64,000 nucleotides of DNA from contig NZ_CP014750.1 in NCBI RefSeq assembly GCF_001592435.1, positions 1,736,001 to 1,800,000 of the forward strand, read 5' to 3'. Origin of the DNA: Thermococcus peptonophilus (GTDB taxonomy: Archaea > Methanobacteriota_B > Thermococci > Thermococcales > Thermococcaceae). The notes under the pieces are model-generated. The model did no database searches. It was not told where the DNA came from and saw nothing but the letters and a program-made list of their open reading frames with translations. The translations under genes were made by a program, and so were the position numbers. Below are positions 44,293 to 54,759 of this stretch, in pieces. The first letter of the stretch is position 1; each line of letters opens with the position of its first letter.

Positions 44293-44359
44293 TATCACTC
44301 AGGGTGATAAAGAGGCTAAAGGTTAAATACCCACACTCCCTTTTTTTAGCGGTGATACC

Positions 44360-46340
<1,981 letters not shown>

Positions 46341-46392
46341 TCCAAAACATTTATGCTCTGTTGAACAGACCATACCTGTGGAGGGACTACCT

Positions 46393-47763
46393 ATGGGAAA
46401 GCTCTTTGGAACGTTTGGCGTTAGAGGGATAGCGAACGAGGAGATAACGCCAGAGTTCGCCCTTAAAATCGGCATGGCCTTCGGGACGCTCCTCAAGAGG
46501 GAAGGCAGAGAACGGCCACTAGTCGTTGTCGGCAGGGATACGAGAGTAAGCGGGGAGATGCTCAAGGACGCCCTCATCAGCGGGCTTTTGAGCACCGGCT
46601 GTGACGTCATAGACGTCGGAATAGCCCCGACCCCGGCAATCCAGTGGGCTACTAATCACTTCAATGCCGACGGTGGAGCGGTCATAACCGCCTCTCACAA
46701 CCCGCCCGAGTACAACGGCATAAAGCTCCTCGAACCGAACGGCATGGGGTTGAAGAAGGAAAGGGAAGCCATCGTTGAGGAACTGTTCTTCAAGGAGGAC
46801 TTCCACAGGGCCAAGTGGGACGAGATAGGTGAACTGAGGAAGGAGGACATAATCAAGCCCTACATCGAGGCGATAAAGAACAGGGTAGATGTGGAGGCGA
46901 TAAAGAAGAGGCGACCCTTCGTCGTCGTTGACACCTCCAACGGCGCTGGCAGTCTAACCCTGCCCTATCTATTGAGAGAGCTCGGCTGTAAGGTTGTTTC
47001 CGTTAACGCTCATCCAGACGGCCACTTCCCTGCTAGGAATCCCGAACCGAACGAGGAGAACCTCAAGGGTTTCATGGAGATCGTTAAAGCTCTTGGAGCT
47101 GACTTCGGCGTTGCCCAGGATGGAGACGCTGACAGGGCGGTTTTCATCGACGAGAACGGCCGCTTCATCCAGGGCGATAAGACCTTTGCACTCGTTGCCG
47201 ACGCAGTCCTTAGGGAGAAGGGCGGTGGACTGCTTGTGACAACAATAGCGACTTCTAACCTCCTCGACGACATAGCGAAGAGGAACGGCGCGAAGGTCAT
47301 GCGCACTAAGGTGGGAGACCTCATAGTTGCCAGAGCTCTTCTCGAAAACAACGGCACCATAGGCGGCGAGGAGAACGGCGGCGTTATCTTTCCTGACTTC
47401 GTGCTCGGCAGGGACGGGGCGATGACCACAGCGAAGATAGTCGAGATATTCGCCAAAAGCGGCAAGAAGTTCAGCGAGCTGATAGACGAGCTGCCAAAGT
47501 ACTACCAGTTCAAGACGAAGAGGCACGTTGAGGGTGACAGGAAGGCTATAGTTGCCAAAGTGGCAGAGCTTGCAGAGAAGAAAGGCTACAAGATAGACAC
47601 CACCGACGGGACTAAGATAATCTTCGACGACGGCTGGGTTCTCGTGAGGGCAAGCGGGACAGAGCCAATAATCAGGATCTTCAGCGAGGCCAAGAGCGAG
47701 GAAAAGGCAAAGGAGTACCTTGAGCTTGGGATTAGGTTGCTTGAAGAAGCGCTTAAGGGTTAA
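46393..47763 (+). CDS. Phosphoglucomutase/phosphomannomutase
   Basis: A 456-residue alpha-D-phosphohexomutase with the phosphoserine loop TASHNPPEYNG, the metal loop DGDADR, the sugar loop GGEENGG and the phosphate loop RASGTEPIIRI. It interconverts sugar 1- and 6-phosphates for glycans and glycogen-like stores. ATG 46393 follows GTGGAGGGA. It shares the strand and theme of the two upstream sugar genes. Confidence 0.95.
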   Translation: MGKLFGTFGVRGIANEEITPEFALKIGMAFGTLLKREGRERPLVVVGRDTRVSGEMLKDALISGLLSTGCDVIDVGIAPTPAIQWATNHFNADGGAVITASHNPPEYNGIKLLEPNGMGLKKEREAIVEELFFKEDFHRAKWDEIGELRKEDIIKPYIEAIKNRVDVEAIKKRRPFVVVDTSNGAGSLTLPYLLRELGCKVVSVNAHPDGHFPARNPEPNEENLKGFMEIVKALGADFGVAQDGDADRAVFIDENGRFIQGDKTFALVADAVLREKGGGLLVTTIATSNLLDDIAKRNGAKVMRTKVGDLIVARALLENNGTIGGEENGGVIFPDFVLGRDGAMTTAKIVEIFAKSGKKFSELIDELPKYYQFKTKRHVEGDRKAIVAKVAELAEKKGYKIDTTDGTKIIFDDGWVLVRASGTEPIIRIFSEAKSEEKAKEYLELGIRLLEEALKG

Positions 47764-48568
47764 ATCTCTTCCACCTTTTTATTATATCAGCGGCCTCTTC
47801 CACGCTCATCGGGATTTCATCTATTTCCAAGAGATGAAAGAGCCTTACTATCTCGGGCACGTCGAGGTTGGCCCGCTCTATCAGTTCAGGCCTTGAAAAC
47901 AGTTCTTTCGGTGTCCCTTCGAAGAGGAGGGACTTATCGAGCACGTATACTCTGTCCGCTAGTCTTATAAGCCTCAGATCATGAGTAACGACGACTACTG
48001 TTTTTCCCTCAGCCTTCCACCCTCGTATCATGTCGATGACAAAGTTCCTGTTCTTTAGGTCAAGGTCGCGCGTCGGCTCATCGAGAAGGAGAACCTCTGG
48101 ATCCATGCTCAGAACCGCCGCTATTGAGGCCTTCTTTTTCTCCCCTCCGCTCAGGCTGTAGGGGTGCCTGCCGGAAAGGTGCTCTATGCCGAGCAGTTTC
48201 AGTGCCCCAACTGCCCTCTCTATTCCTTCTCTTCTGCCCCAGAGGTGAATAGGCCCAAATGCAACATCGTCCAGGACGGTTGCACTGAAGAGCATAACAT
48301 CTGGGCTCTGGAAGAGAAAGCCGACTTTCCTCCGGAATTCCCTGTCAGTCATTGTCTTCTCCCTTATCGGTTTGCCCTCGAAAAGAACTTCCCCTTCGGT
48401 TGGCATGATAAGCGCGTCCATTATCTTCAGGAGCGTTGTCTTTCCGGCCCCGTTGGGGCCTACGATAGCCAGCGTCTCCCCCCTTTTGACTTCCATGTTT
48501 ATTCCCTTTAATGCCCATTCGCCGGTAGGATAGCGGTATGAGACATTTCTAAGCTCGTAAACCCTCAT
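47753..48568 (-). CDS. cbiO: Ni/Co ECF transporter ATPase
   Basis: A 271-residue ABC ATPase of the energy-coupling-factor class. Walker [11 protein letters not shown]-loop LFQSPDVMLFSATVLDDVAFGP (typical of CbiO/EcfA), signature LSGGEKKK and Walker B VLLLDEPTRDLD are complete. It is the last of four genes (M, N, Q, O order) on the minus strand, with an ATGA overlap to the Q gene. Its end overlaps the convergent mutase gene. Confidence 0.92.
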   Translation of the reverse strand: MRVYELRNVSYRYPTGEWALKGINMEVKRGETLAIVGPNGAGKTTLLKIMDALIMPTEGEVLFEGKPIREKTMTDREFRRKVGFLFQSPDVMLFSATVLDDVAFGPIHLWGRREGIERAVGALKLLGIEHLSGRHPYSLSGGEKKKASIAAVLSMDPEVLLLDEPTRDLDLKNRNFVIDMIRGWKAEGKTVVVVTHDLRLIRLADRVYVLDKSLLFEGTPKELFSRPELIERANLDVPEIVRLFHLLEIDEIPMSVEEAADIIKRWKRFNP

Positions 48569-49386
48569 GGTAGGCCCACCTTGGTAGCTATCACCCCAAA
48601 GAGCAGTAAAAACGCTGTGAGGGATATGATCAGGTAGTCCACGGCCTCTATCTTAAAGCCCTCGACCGGCGGAACCTCGTTTTTATAGCCCCTTGAGAGC
48701 ATCGCGTAGTACACCTCCTCCCCAAGGGCGCTGGCCTTTATGAAGGTTGCTCCTATGTGCTTTCCGGCCTCCTTCCAGCTCTCAACCATACCTAGGTCTC
48801 CTGCGAGCCTGGCTCTCCTCGCGTGCATGGAATCCAGGAGGAGCTTTGAGAGGAGGAAAGTGTAGCGATAGGCGAGTGTCGCTATGGTTATCACCATTCC
48901 GGGAACCTTGAAGCTCGAGAGTGCCGAGAGAACCTCATTCCACCTGCTCGTCATCGTAAAAAGGACTGCATAGGACACCGCCGTTGCAACCCTGAGCGTG
49001 AATAGAACCGCCCATCTGAGTCCTTCCCATGTAAGAGTTATGTCAGTATGGGGAATTGTTAGAAGCGGCTTCCCTGGTACCATAAACATAGAGGGAGCTG
49101 CAATTATCCCCGTGAAAATCGGTACGAAGACCCAAACGCGCTTGACGAAGTCCCCAAGTTTCACCTTGGAAAAGTATGAAAGAAGAAGAGGAACAGTATA
49201 GAAAACCAAGAGGGCTGTGAAAGACCTGAGGAAGACCACCGTCGAGACCAAAACAAAGAGAGAAAAGAACCTCACCCTCGGATCGGCTTTCTGCAAAAGA
49301 CCGTCTTCCCTGGCGTATCTCTCTGAGAACACTGCCTCCGTCGTGAACTGGAGCACTTCCTTTGCCGTCTCCTCGAGGAGCCCCAT
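48565..49386 (-). CDS. cbiQ: Ni/Co ECF transporter transmembrane coupling protein
   Basis: A 273-residue EcfT/CbiQ protein with about five membrane helices and the two Ala-Arg-Gly-like coupling motifs represented by SMHARRARLAGD and YYAMLSRGYKN, which contact the ATPase. It is linked to the ATPase gene by a four-base overlap. Confidence 0.93.
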   Translation of the reverse strand: MGLLEETAKEVLQFTTEAVFSERYAREDGLLQKADPRVRFFSLFVLVSTVVFLRSFTALLVFYTVPLLLSYFSKVKLGDFVKRVWVFVPIFTGIIAAPSMFMVPGKPLLTIPHTDITLTWEGLRWAVLFTLRVATAVSYAVLFTMTSRWNEVLSALSSFKVPGMVITIATLAYRYTFLLSKLLLDSMHARRARLAGDLGMVESWKEAGKHIGATFIKASALGEEVYYAMLSRGYKNEVPPVEGFKIEAVDYLIISLTAFLLLFGVIATKVGLP

Positions 49387-49409
49387 AAGCGATCACCGAA
49401 TATTAAAAA

Positions 49410-49745
49410 TCAAGAGGCTAAGCCTTTTCCAGCCACGAACTTGACGAGTATGTAGTAGAACCCCAGTACAAGGGCTACGCCGACGACCGCCGAGAGTATG
49501 TATCCCATAGACGCGTGTAGCTTGTCCTCCCATCCAGGGACGTTGTAGTCGGGAAGTATGGCGTGGTTCCACGCGTCTGCAAGCTTTTCCATTCCCGGGA
49601 GCTTCTGACCAACCATGTGCTCTACTCTTGCTACGTCCCACTCGCCCCAGGCATCGTCGTAGTTCCAGACTAGGAGTATCCCTACTGGGGAGAGGATTAT
49701 CAAAACGGCCACCAAGCTCAGAAACGCCTTGGTAACCCTGTCCAT
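49410..49745 (-). CDS. PDGLE-type small subunit of the Ni/Co transporter
   Basis: A 111-residue protein with one membrane helix at each end and an extracytoplasmic middle. ILPDYNVPGWEDKLHAS resembles the FPDY-x-VPG segment of PDGLE/NikN proteins, partners of the M component. ATG 49745 has GAGGTGATGG before it. Confidence 0.8.
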   Translation of the reverse strand: MDRVTKAFLSLVAVLIILSPVGILLVWNYDDAWGEWDVARVEHMVGQKLPGMEKLADAWNHAILPDYNVPGWEDKLHASMGYILSAVVGVALVLGFYYILVKFVAGKGLAS

Positions 49746-49750
49746 TTCCA

Positions 49751-50410
49751 TCACCTCGTCCCAGCGATCGCCCGCATACCAAAGAGGTCGGGTCTGCTCC
49801 TCTTAACGTACCACACGACCGCAGCAGTTACCACGGCAGCCGCTGGTCCTGCAGTTACAAGGTGGGCTATCGCCATAGCTGGGACGGAGACACTCAGAGG
49901 ATATGGGGAGTAACCGGGCTGAAGAAGGGGCTGAACACCAAGCTCGATTCCGGCTGCTATAGCGGCTGCTACTATGCCAACGTAAGCCCCTATACCCGCT
50001 GAAAGCACCTCGCTTATTCCTGCCTTTGTCAGGGCCTTGTAAGTGTAGTAGCCGACGAAGGGAAGGACAACTCCCATGTTGAAGACGTTGGCGGCGTAGC
50101 TTGTTATTCCACCATCGCCAAAGAAGAGGGCCTGTATAAGGAGGACTATCGTTAAGGCCACAGTTGCCGCCCATGGGTCAATGAGTATTGCTATTATTGT
50201 GCCTCCTACGATGTGTGCCGTTGTTCCCCCAGGAACCGGCAGGTTGTACATCATTACCAGAAATGCCAAGGCCGTTAAGACTCCCAACAGCGGCACCTGC
50301 GCAGGTTTTAGTTTCTTCAGCCACTTAAAGGCTTTGTACCATATTGGAACCATCACAGCGTAGAAAAACGCACAGGTGTATGGGCCCAGGTATCCATCGG
50401 GGATGTGCAA
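49751..50410 (-). CDS. cbiM: Ni/Co ECF transporter substrate-binding membrane subunit
   Basis: A 219-residue CbiM/NikM protein. I chose the TTG at 50410 because it gives the canonical N-terminus MHIPDGYLGP, whose amino group, His2 and a later His bind the metal, and because GGGAGGTG lies seven bases before it; a GTG nine bases further upstream would bury the metal-binding terminus. The family motif GGTTAHIVGG carries another metal ligand. Nickel is more likely than cobalt given the SurR-type site upstream and the nearby hydrogenase maturation genes. Confidence 0.9.
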   Translation of the reverse strand: MHIPDGYLGPYTCAFFYAVMVPIWYKAFKWLKKLKPAQVPLLGVLTALAFLVMMYNLPVPGGTTAHIVGGTIIAILIDPWAATVALTIVLLIQALFFGDGGITSYAANVFNMGVVLPFVGYYTYKALTKAGISEVLSAGIGAYVGIVAAAIAAGIELGVQPLLQPGYSPYPLSVSVPAMAIAHLVTAGPAAAVVTAAVVWYVKRSRPDLFGMRAIAGTR

Positions 50411-50502
50411 TGCCAACACCTCCCAATTATTGGTGTATTATGTATCATCAATTTCTAAGATAGTGTTACCATATAAAAGTCTTTTCCAAAGATGTTGATA
50501 CA

Positions 50503-50519
50503 AACAAAAGGTTTAGAAC
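50503..50519. promoter_or_regulatory. Extended SurR-type site upstream of the Ni/Co transporter operon
   Basis: AAC-AAAAG-GTT-TAG-AAC is an exact match (reverse orientation). It lies about 22 bases upstream of the operon TATA (CTTTTATAT at 50471-50480, read on the minus strand), an activating position. The long leader between TATA and cbiM also has loosely matching TGGTGTAT and TGTTACCA arms, which I do not rate. Confidence 0.6.
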
Positions 50520-50566
50520 CCAAGTATGGGGGATTGGTATTAGAAGAAACAAAAACAAAAATTACA

Positions 50567-51370
50567 TCAGAGGTAGCCCCTATCTTCCTCTTCCTGTGTT
50601 GACTGGGGCATTCCCTGCTCCAGCATCGCCCTCTGCATCTCCTGGACTTTCTGAAGTATCTCCTCGGTCTCCTTGGCACGCTCTTCGAGTGCGGTCATGT
50701 CGACCTCGATGCCGAGGATTTTAGTGACGGCGCTCAGGACTGCCTTAGCTGCCTTCGGGTCGACGATGTAGCCGAGGCTCTCACCTAGGAGACTTATGCC
50801 GTACATCGAGCGGAGCTTGCCCATGCCAAGGAGCAGGCCCGCGGCACCAACAATGGCTCCGCCCTCGTCCTCCCTCCAGATTACCTCAACTGAGCAACCC
50901 TCAAGCTTCTTTTTGTAGTATTCTACTAGCTCCTCGTGGGTTACAGCGGCGAGAACTCTCGGCTCGCCCTTCAGCTCCGGCACCTGGTAGCCGCCCATGG
51001 TTATTATCTCCCTAACGCCGAGCTCCTGGACGAGGTCTAGCATCTTTCCAACGACTTCGTAGTGGCCGGGACTGTCTGTTGGTGGAACCTGCTGGTCGCC
51101 GGTTATTATGATGAGGTCTCTGCCGTCCTCGTCGGGGTTAACCCAGTAGTAGAACTCGTTCTTCATTAGCTCGACTATCGAGCCCTTCTTGATGAGAACC
51201 TGGTGCATGAAGTGGGGGGAGTATAGCTCGGCGAACTTGACTGCTCCAAGCTCCTGAATGAGGTGGTCAGCCGCGAGCTTTCCAACGAGGCCTATCCCAG
51301 GAAGGCCTTCGATGAATACCGGGTCCCTCAGCTGGGGCCTCTCAAGCAGGTAAATCATCGTTTCCTTCAT
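50567..51370 (-). CDS. PAC2 family protein (proteasome assembly chaperone-like)
   Basis: A 267-residue member of the PAC2 family (FIEGLPGIGLVGKLAADHLI; ITGDQQVPP; GGYQVPELKGEPRVLAA; LLLGMGKLRSM), related to archaeal PbaB, which helps proteasome alpha/beta complexes. A Gln/Glu-rich tail ends the protein. ATG 51370 lies after AGGAGGTC. It is the last gene of an operon with Nop10 and aIF2alpha. Confidence 0.9.
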   Translation of the reverse strand: MKETMIYLLERPQLRDPVFIEGLPGIGLVGKLAADHLIQELGAVKFAELYSPHFMHQVLIKKGSIVELMKNEFYYWVNPDEDGRDLIIITGDQQVPPTDSPGHYEVVGKMLDLVQELGVREIITMGGYQVPELKGEPRVLAAVTHEELVEYYKKKLEGCSVEVIWREDEGGAIVGAAGLLLGMGKLRSMYGISLLGESLGYIVDPKAAKAVLSAVTKILGIEVDMTALEERAKETEEILQKVQEMQRAMLEQGMPQSTQEEEDRGYL

Positions 51371-51372
51371 CT

Positions 51373-51552
51373 TCAAGACCTCCTACTAATACCAAGGAGT
51401 TCACGCTTAAGCCTCCGCCTGTACTCGCCGTACGGGTCTTCCGGCGAGAAGCGCGGGGGGTGAGCTACCTTGGTCTCGCTCCCGCAGACCGGGCAGACTT
51501 CCTTCAGCGTGTACCTCCCGCAGTTGGGGCACTTCCTTATCCTGAAGTGCAT
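51373..51552 (-). CDS. nop10: rRNA pseudouridylation protein Nop10
   Basis: A 59-residue protein, a structural part of box H/ACA ribonucleoproteins with Cbf5. Sequence: starts MHFRIRKCPNCGRYTL, continues with a second pair VCPVCG to complete the zinc ribbon, then HPPRFSPEDPYGEYRRRLKR, the conserved helix that binds Cbf5. Its ATG overlaps the aIF2alpha stop by one base. Confidence 0.95.
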   Translation of the reverse strand: MHFRIRKCPNCGRYTLKEVCPVCGSETKVAHPPRFSPEDPYGEYRRRLKRELLGISRRS

Positions 51553-52379
51553 CAGGAACCCCTCTTCTTAACTTTCTTAATCCTCTTCTCCTTCCTTATC
51601 AGCGTCGCCTCTCCGCCCGCTTCCTTGATGACGCGGAGAATCTCCTCGGCTATGTCTTCCAGGACCTCTTCGGCCTTGTAGTAGTCTGGAGCGGTGATGT
51701 CGATCCTGTAGCGCGGCGCTCCCTGGTAGGAGAACTTGACCTCGATGTCCTTCTCCTTGTTTGCCCTGTCGCGGGCCTTTATGAGCGCCTCCTTGATTAT
51801 CTCGATGCCGTTGGGCTTCGGAACGGTTATCTCAAACTCTGCATCTATAGTGACCGTCGGAATCTCGACGTAGGCCTCGATTATCGGCTTTAAAGCCTCA
51901 ATCCACTCGTCGCTGATGAGTCCCTTAAGGACGTCCATCCCGTTCTGGGCCGCGTCCTCAAAGGCAGCATAAACCTCGCCGTACTCTTCCTCAAGCGGAA
52001 CCCAGACCTCTCTCCAGGCCGTTTCGAAGTCCTTTCCGAGCTTTTCGGCAGCCATTTTAAGCAGGTTCTCTGCCTTCTGAGCCCTCTTGTACTCCTGGAG
52101 CTTTGCCTTCCTCTGCTGCTGGTTAACCCTCTTTAGGCTCAGGTCGATGTGTCCTTTCTCAGGGTCAACGCGGATGACCTTGGCGACTATCTTCTGTCCC
52201 TCTTTGAGGTAGTCCCTTATGTTCTTGACCCATGTGGGGGCTACCTCGCTTATGTGCATGAAGCCCTCCTTTCCGGGATACTCGTCAAGGGTGAGAAAGG
52301 CTCCGTAAGGGTGAATGTTCTTAACGGTTGCAACCACAAACTCTCCTTCCTCTGGGTACTCTTTAGCCTTCCTTGGCAT
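51552..52379 (-). CDS. eif2a: Translation initiation factor aIF2 alpha subunit
   Basis: A 275-residue protein: S1-type OB domain at the N-terminus (EFVVATVKNIHPYGAFLTL; EGFMHISEVA), helical middle, then the alpha/beta C-terminal domain that binds the gamma subunit. It stabilises initiator tRNA binding. ATG 52379 has GAGGTGATTG before it. Confidence 0.96.
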   Translation of the reverse strand: MPRKAKEYPEEGEFVVATVKNIHPYGAFLTLDEYPGKEGFMHISEVAPTWVKNIRDYLKEGQKIVAKVIRVDPEKGHIDLSLKRVNQQQRKAKLQEYKRAQKAENLLKMAAEKLGKDFETAWREVWVPLEEEYGEVYAAFEDAAQNGMDVLKGLISDEWIEALKPIIEAYVEIPTVTIDAEFEITVPKPNGIEIIKEALIKARDRANKEKDIEVKFSYQGAPRYRIDITAPDYYKAEEVLEDIAEEILRVIKEAGGEATLIRKEKRIKKVKKRGS

Positions 52380-52455
52380 TTCAATCACCTCAAAGTTTTC
52401 TCTCCGAGAAGATTAACGAGAAGAGGTTTTAAAAGTTTGGTGAAAAGGAAAGGAA

Positions 52456-52653
52456 TCACTCAAGAACCTCAAGCACCTTAGCCTTGATGATGCCCTTTCC
52501 GCCGGTCGGTTCGACGAGAGTGGCGCCGCAGACCAGGCACCTGACGGGAGTGGCCGGGTGGCTGAAGACTATCTGCTCGTTGCCGCAGTCAATGCACTTA
52601 ACGCGGAGGAACCTGCTCCTCGGCATCGGAATGAGGTTCTTCGGGAGGGCCAT
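52456..52653 (-). CDS. rps27e: Ribosomal protein S27e
   Basis: A 65-residue zinc-ribbon ribosomal protein. [16 protein letters not shown] and VRCLVCG provide the four Cys. It lies between L44e and aIF2alpha, a conserved archaeal order. GGAGGTG precedes the ATG. Confidence 0.97.
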
Positions 52654-52657
52654 CGCA

Positions 52658-52942
52658 TCACACCTCCACCAGCTCGAACTTCTTCACACGGAAGCCCTGT
52701 CCCCTGGTGTGGGCCTTTCCGCAGACGGTGCAGCGGAACCTGAGGTCGAGCTTCTTGACCGGCTTTTCCCTTCCAGCCGGGTTCGGCCTCGGGAAACCTG
52801 TGTAACCCTTGAGCTTTCTCCTGAACCTCCTCTGGCCCGCGCTCAGCTCGCTCCTCGGCCTCTTCTTAACCTTCTCGACCTTGTGAATGGTGTGTCTCTT
52901 ACAAAACGGGCAGTACGTCCTTATCTGCTTCGGGTACTTCAT
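52658..52942 (-). CDS. rpl44e: Ribosomal protein L44e
   Basis: A 94-residue ribosomal protein starting [18 protein letters not shown], with a second Cys pair in [16 protein letters not shown], and basic throughout. ATG 52942 has GGAGGTGAG before it; this start gives the usual length. Confidence 0.97.
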
Positions 52943-53050
52943 TCCTCTCACCTCCGAGAGAGGCCCGGTGGGTTCCTACTTGCCTTCGGATACCCCCGAG
53001 CCATGAGGCATGATCGCCTGCAGGCATCGGTATGGGAAAGGCTTTAAAAA
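52943..53050 (-). other. Possible structured leader of the L44e operon
   Basis: The minus-strand TATA candidate (TTTTTTAAAGCC, about 53042-53052) predicts a leader of some 75 bases before L44e, long for this organism. It contains a stem TCGG-GGGTA-TCCGA style hairpin and a palindromic CCTGCAGG, and lacks any open frame. It could be a leader target for ribosomal protein feedback; this is only a suggestion. Confidence 0.3.
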
Positions 53051-53123
53051 AGTTTTTCCACGGGGAAAAGTTTAAATACAAAATGTTATTAAAATCTCCT
53101 GGAGAGCCGGAGGAGGTGAGACC

Positions 53124-53723
53124 ATGAAGCTTGCCGAGGCAGTCACAAACGTGAAAGAAGTCGAAAAGAAGGCCGAAAAGGAATACAAGGCCCTTCTCAA
53201 AACCCTGAAGAGCCCGGAGTACGCTGACCTCAGAGTCCTCCTTCTGAGGATGACCGTTGACACCATTCTCCACAGGAGGCTTGCAGAGGCACTCGAGAAG
53301 GCCTACAAAGAGGCCATAGAGCTGATCGAAGAGTTCGGATACGTTGACGTGCCTGAGACGCCCGAAACTGCCCCGAGGAACCAGGTGTCCAGCGGTCTCG
53401 TCCTGATACCGGGAATTCCGGCCGTTCATGTTGCCCCCTACGGGCTCCTTGGAAGCAGAATCCCGCCTGAGGATGCCCTCGAAGAGTTGCTCAAGAACCT
53501 TCCGGATAACGTGGCCATCCCACCCGAGAAGCTCAAGGAAATAAAGAGCAAGCTCGAAAAGCTCAGGGCCCTCTGCGAGAAAATGAGTGAGAACTACAGA
53601 ATTCTTGAGCAGAACGCGGTTCACCCGGTCGTACAGGCCTTTGCGGAGAGCGCGAGGAAGAACGAGGAGCAGCACAAAGTTGTTGTTGACGGGCTGTTAA
53701 AGAGGTATTCGGAGGAGAAATGA
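53124..53723 (+). CDS. Helical protein, possibly ferritin-like
   Basis: A 199-residue mostly helical protein with a Pro-rich, hydrophobic loop in the middle (SSGLVLIPGIPAVHVAPYG). Helices near both ends carry Glu/His patterns (KEYKALLKTL, DTILHRRLAEALEKAY, and NEEQHKVVVDGLLKRY, which has an ExxH). That pattern is like ferritin/rubrerythrin-type diiron helices, but I cannot assign a family. GGAGGTGAG precedes the ATG and TATA GTTTAAATAC lies about 50 bases upstream. Confidence 0.75.
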   Translation: MKLAEAVTNVKEVEKKAEKEYKALLKTLKSPEYADLRVLLLRMTVDTILHRRLAEALEKAYKEAIELIEEFGYVDVPETPETAPRNQVSSGLVLIPGIPAVHVAPYGLLGSRIPPEDALEELLKNLPDNVAIPPEKLKEIKSKLEKLRALCEKMSENYRILEQNAVHPVVQAFAESARKNEEQHKVVVDGLLKRYSEEK

Positions 53724-53726
53724 GCT

Positions 53727-54308
53727 TCAGAGGCTCAGGATAAACGACACCACGAACGGAACTACCGCCGTAAGGATGAAGCCGTGGGCAAAGGCAACTA
53801 AAGTGGTTTTCCTTCCCCCGAATTTTGTTATTATCGGCAGGGTTGTGTCCATGGTCGTTGCCCCGCCCATGACTACTGCCTTCTCTGGCGGTATCCATTT
53901 TATGAGAATCGGATACAAGATTATAGTCAGGATTTCCCTAAGTAGGTTGCTCAAAAATCCTATGGCACCGTAGATTGCCGAGTACTGGGCTATCAGCGGA
54001 CCAGTTATTGAGTACCACCCACACCCTGCACCTATTGCGAGTCCCCATTTCACGTTTATTCCGAGCATTAACGCCCCGACCGCCCCTCCAAGGAGAGATC
54101 CCAAAAGTGTCTCCGTCGGCAGGATGAGGGACTTCTTTCCGAGTTTTTTCAGCTCCTCTGCGTTGAGGCTCATACCCAGATCGACCCCTATGAGGAGTAT
54201 AAGGAGATCGAGCATAATCTCGTAGGCGTTTCCAAAATCCAGGCCTAGGAAATGTCCAGTGAGCAGTCCAAGGACGAGAGAACCGAGCACAAGGTAGAGG
54301 AACCTCAA
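53727..54308 (-). CDS. LysO-type exporter, C-terminal domain as a separate protein
   Basis: A 193-residue membrane protein corresponding to the C-terminal two thirds of LysO (YbjE) lysine exporters: LLILLIGVDLGMSLN, AIGAGCGWYSITGPLIAQY, GGATTMDTTLPIITK, AHGFILTAVVPFVV. The start is TTG 54308, overlapping the stop of the upstream gene (TTGA) with GGGGGTGA before it. In E. coli the two parts are one 299-residue chain; here they are two genes with coupled translation. Confidence 0.82.
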   Translation of the reverse strand: MRFLYLVLGSLVLGLLTGHFLGLDFGNAYEIMLDLLILLIGVDLGMSLNAEELKKLGKKSLILPTETLLGSLLGGAVGALMLGINVKWGLAIGAGCGWYSITGPLIAQYSAIYGAIGFLSNLLREILTIILYPILIKWIPPEKAVVMGGATTMDTTLPIITKFGGRKTTLVAFAHGFILTAVVPFVVSFILSL

Positions 54309-54544
54309 GTTTTCACCCCCAGAGCCAGCACCAGGCTCCCGAGAATCGTTAGAACCGCGAATACGAGGGAAGAAGCAAGGAGCCACAGGGCACTGACTTC
54401 AACGGTTCCAGTTTTTACGCCCAGGAAGAATATCATCAGGAGGAGAGCAACGCTTATGGCCGCGTCAACTTTCACTCTTTTTCCTGCTCTCCTCAGGAGG
54501 TAGCCAATTAACAGGCCTCCAAGCAGAAATACAAAGATGTTCAT
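54305..54544 (-). CDS. LysO-type exporter, N-terminal domain as a separate protein
   Basis: A 79-residue protein with three membrane helices (FVFLLGGLLIGYLL, AAISVALLLMIFFLGV, LWLLASSLVFAVLTILG), equal to the first domain of LysO. No ribosome binding site is seen; the TATA TTTATTAA about 26 bases upstream suggests a leaderless start at 54544. No frameshift is needed to explain the split, as each part has good start and stop signals. Confidence 0.8.
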   Translation of the reverse strand: MNIFVFLLGGLLIGYLLRRAGKRVKVDAAISVALLLMIFFLGVKTGTVEVSALWLLASSLVFAVLTILGSLVLALGVKT

Positions 54545-54759
54545 GGTCTTGAGAAACCGACTGCCATTAATAAAATTATCGAAGGGCTCGGAGGGTGTTC
54601 ACGTCATCATCCTTCCTCAGAATGCTTGCTACTCGTCATTGCCCATGAAAAGTGCAGCCCATACTTTAAAACCCTTCCTGAAAAACGTTCGGTTTTGGAG
54701 TACTCAAAATCGTGCCAAGGTTTTTATGATGGATGTCTTAATGGTGGGTGGTGATTCAC

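Noticed and set aside
50431-50471. TGGTGTAT and TGTTACCA as a NikR-type operator
   Set aside because: The arms match poorly and the spacing is not that known for NikR.
53727-54544. Frameshift joining the two LysO parts
   Set aside because: Each part has its own start signal and a clean stop-start overlap, so the split looks natural.
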